NCBI RefSeq assembly: GCF_000020725.1
Contig: NC_011146.1
Location: 4,034,001-4,098,000, forward strand
DNA length: 64,000 bases
Direction of reading: 5' to 3'
From: Citrifermentans bemidjiense Bem
Lineage (GTDB): Bacteria; Desulfobacterota; Desulfuromonadia; Geobacterales; Geobacteraceae
This document shows positions 62,870-64,000 of the stretch, piece after piece (position 1 is the stretch's first letter; the number at the start of each line of letters is the position of its first letter). The translations under genes and the position numbers were made by a program. The notes beneath the pieces are model-generated. The model did not search any database and was not told the origin of the DNA. It saw only the letters and a list, made by a program, of their open reading frames with translations.

Positions 62870-62950
62870 ATGAATGCAACTAAGAAGATGATGAGCGAGG
62901 ATGTTTCGACTTTTCCGGTCAAACTTCTGAAAAAAGGACAAATCCAATGA
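62870..62950 (+). CDS. Small ORF coupled to cstA
   Basis: A 26-codon ORF beginning MNATKKMMSEDV, with a strong AAGGAGAG site. Its TGA overlaps the cstA ATG (ATGA), as in translational coupling. The product is a Lys-rich peptide with no known domain. It may be a leader that controls cstA translation or a real small protein. Confidence 0.45.
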   Translation: MNATKKMMSEDVSTFPVKLLKKGQIQ

Positions 62951-64000
62951 ACTCTTTAACCCTGATTTTCGTAACCGCATGCCTCTTCGCCATCGCATAC
63001 CGTTTCTATGGACTGTTCCTGGCGAACAAGGTCTTGAATCTGCGCGAGGAGCGGGAGACGCCGGCTGTCCTCTGTGGGGATGGACATGACTACCTGCCGA
63101 CCAACAAGTATGTCCTGTTTGGTCATCACTTTGCCGCCATTGCCGCAGCCGGGCCGCTTCTGGGGCCGGTGCTGGCGGCCCAGTTCGGATTCCTCCCTGG
63201 CGCACTCTGGATTTTGGTCGGCGCGGTGCTGGCAGGTGGGGTGCACGACATGGTCGTGCTGTTCGCCTCGGTCCGGCATAAGGGGAAAAGCATATCGGTT
63301 ATCGCCGAAGCCGAGATTGGCAAGGTTGCGGGTAAGGTGGCCTCCATCGCTGTGCTTTTCATCCTGATTCTGACATTAGCGGGACTCTGTATCGCCGTCG
63401 TCAACGCCATGTTCAACAGCCCTTGGGGGACCTTTACCGTCTTTGCCACCATCCCCATCGCGATGATCATGGGAACCTACCTGCAGAAAATCCGCCCCGG
63501 CGATATCCGGGGGGGCAGCCTGATCGGCGTTGTCTTGCTGGCGCTTGCTATCTATGCCGGCCCTTACGTTGCCGCAGATCCAACCCTGGCGAGCGTGTTC
63601 ACCTTCTCCAGGAAACAGCTTGCCCTGATCCTTCCGGCCTACGGCTTTGCAGCGTCGGCACTGCCGGTCTGGTTCCTGCTGGTACCCCGCGATTACCTTT
63701 CCACCTATCTCAAAATCGGCACCATCGGCGCACTGGCCTTGGGTATTGCCCTTGTCCATCCCCAGCTGCACATGCCGGCTATTACCCCTTACTTCTTCGG
63801 TGGCGGCCCGATTATCAACGGCGCAGCGTTTCCCTTTCTGTTCATCACCATTGCCTGCGGCGCCCTGTCCGGGTTCCACGCCATCATCGGCACCGGCACT
63901 ACGCCCAAGATGATAGCCAATGAACGCGACGTCCTCTTTGTCGGGTATGGCGCCATGCTGGTGGAAGGTTTTGTTGCCGTCATGGCGCTGATCGCGGCCT
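62947..64000 (+). CDS. cstA: Carbon starvation protein CstA, 3' end outside window
   Basis: Inner membrane transporter of the CstA family, known to carry pyruvate or peptides. The visible ~350 residues hold many hydrophobic helices and the family strings RFYGLFLANKVL, GHHFAAIAAAGPLLGPVLAAQ, GGVHDMVVLFASVRHKGKS and ACGALSGFHAIIGTGTTPKMI. The frame is open to the right edge, so the gene is partial. Start ATG 62947 overlaps a small upstream ORF. Confidence 0.93.
   Translation, partial: MNSLTLIFVTACLFAIAYRFYGLFLANKVLNLREERETPAVLCGDGHDYLPTNKYVLFGHHFAAIAAAGPLLGPVLAAQFGFLPGALWILVGAVLAGGVHDMVVLFASVRHKGKSISVIAEAEIGKVAGKVASIAVLFILILTLAGLCIAVVNAMFNSPWGTFTVFATIPIAMIMGTYLQKIRPGDIRGGSLIGVVLLALAIYAGPYVAADPTLASVFTFSRKQLALILPAYGFAASALPVWFLLVPRDYLSTYLKIGTIGALALGIALVHPQLHMPAITPYFFGGGPIINGAAFPFLFITIACGALSGFHAIIGTGTTPKMIANERDVLFVGYGAMLVEGFVAVMALIAA

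Noticed and set aside
1-64000. CRISPR arrays, integrases, insertion sequences, rRNA
   Set aside because: No evenly spaced direct repeats with spacers, transposase or integrase motifs, or rRNA were seen.

Overview
The window is typical of a Geobacterales genome (Desulfuromonadota), closest in flavour to Citrifermentans, Geomonas or Geobacter. This rests on the GC-rich coding, an oxygen-independent cobalamin pathway, a BTAD-type regulator, several lipoproteins, a sigma54 enhancer-binding protein beside acyl-CoA genes, a CstA transporter, and GC-rich palindromic repeats in many gaps. The genus is inferred; no 16S gene is present.

Layout. 1-5.5 kb: the 3' end of a BTAD/SARP-like regulator followed by two secreted lipoproteins, each behind the same roughly 50-bp promoter element with 11-bp-spaced direct repeats. 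5.5-15.8 kb: housekeeping genes (nudL-like, rpe, rsmB), a thioredoxin-fold protein, a frameshifted cardiolipin synthase, a diguanylate cyclase, a Zur-type regulator with a znuACB-like uptake operon, and a PilZ protein. 15.9-29.2 kb: a long leftward cobalamin operon (cbiX-cbiC-cbiD-cbiET-cbiL-cbiF-cbiG-cbiH/cbiP fusion-cbiB-cobD) behind an M16 protease and a YqaA-type membrane protein, with repeats in nearly every gap. 29.2-30.5 kb: DAHP synthase behind a leader peptide packed with Phe, Tyr and Trp codons and an attenuator. 30.5-31.4 kb: a broken DUF559 gene bracketed by inverted repeats.

31.4-43.2 kb: mixed housekeeping genes (U32 protein, Hsp33, a cyclase-family hydrolase, a cysteine-rich periplasmic protein, an RluA-type synthase, a NUDIX hydrolase, a SlyD-like isomerase, a ferritin-like protein, NikR, TadA) ending in tRNA-Ser(CGA). 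43.2-50.5 kb: an island beside that tRNA, with an uncharacterised three-gene cassette (TIGR04255-like plus two unknown genes) and a type I restriction-modification system. 51.6-58 kb: a leftward acyl-CoA operon (two dehydrogenases, thiolase, CoA-transferase, porin). A sigma54-dependent activator is divergent to it, with a near-palindromic -24/-12 element between them. 59.9-64 kb: a membrane acyltransferase, a lipoprotein with a histidine-phosphatase-like motif, and the start of cstA.

The strongest new leads are the aromatic leader peptide and attenuator at DAHP synthase, the matched promoters beside the BTAD regulator, the TIGR04255 cassette, the sigma54 element that reads both ways, and the link between the DUF559 gene and dispersed repeats. 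All calls come from reading the sequence; no database search or computation was run.
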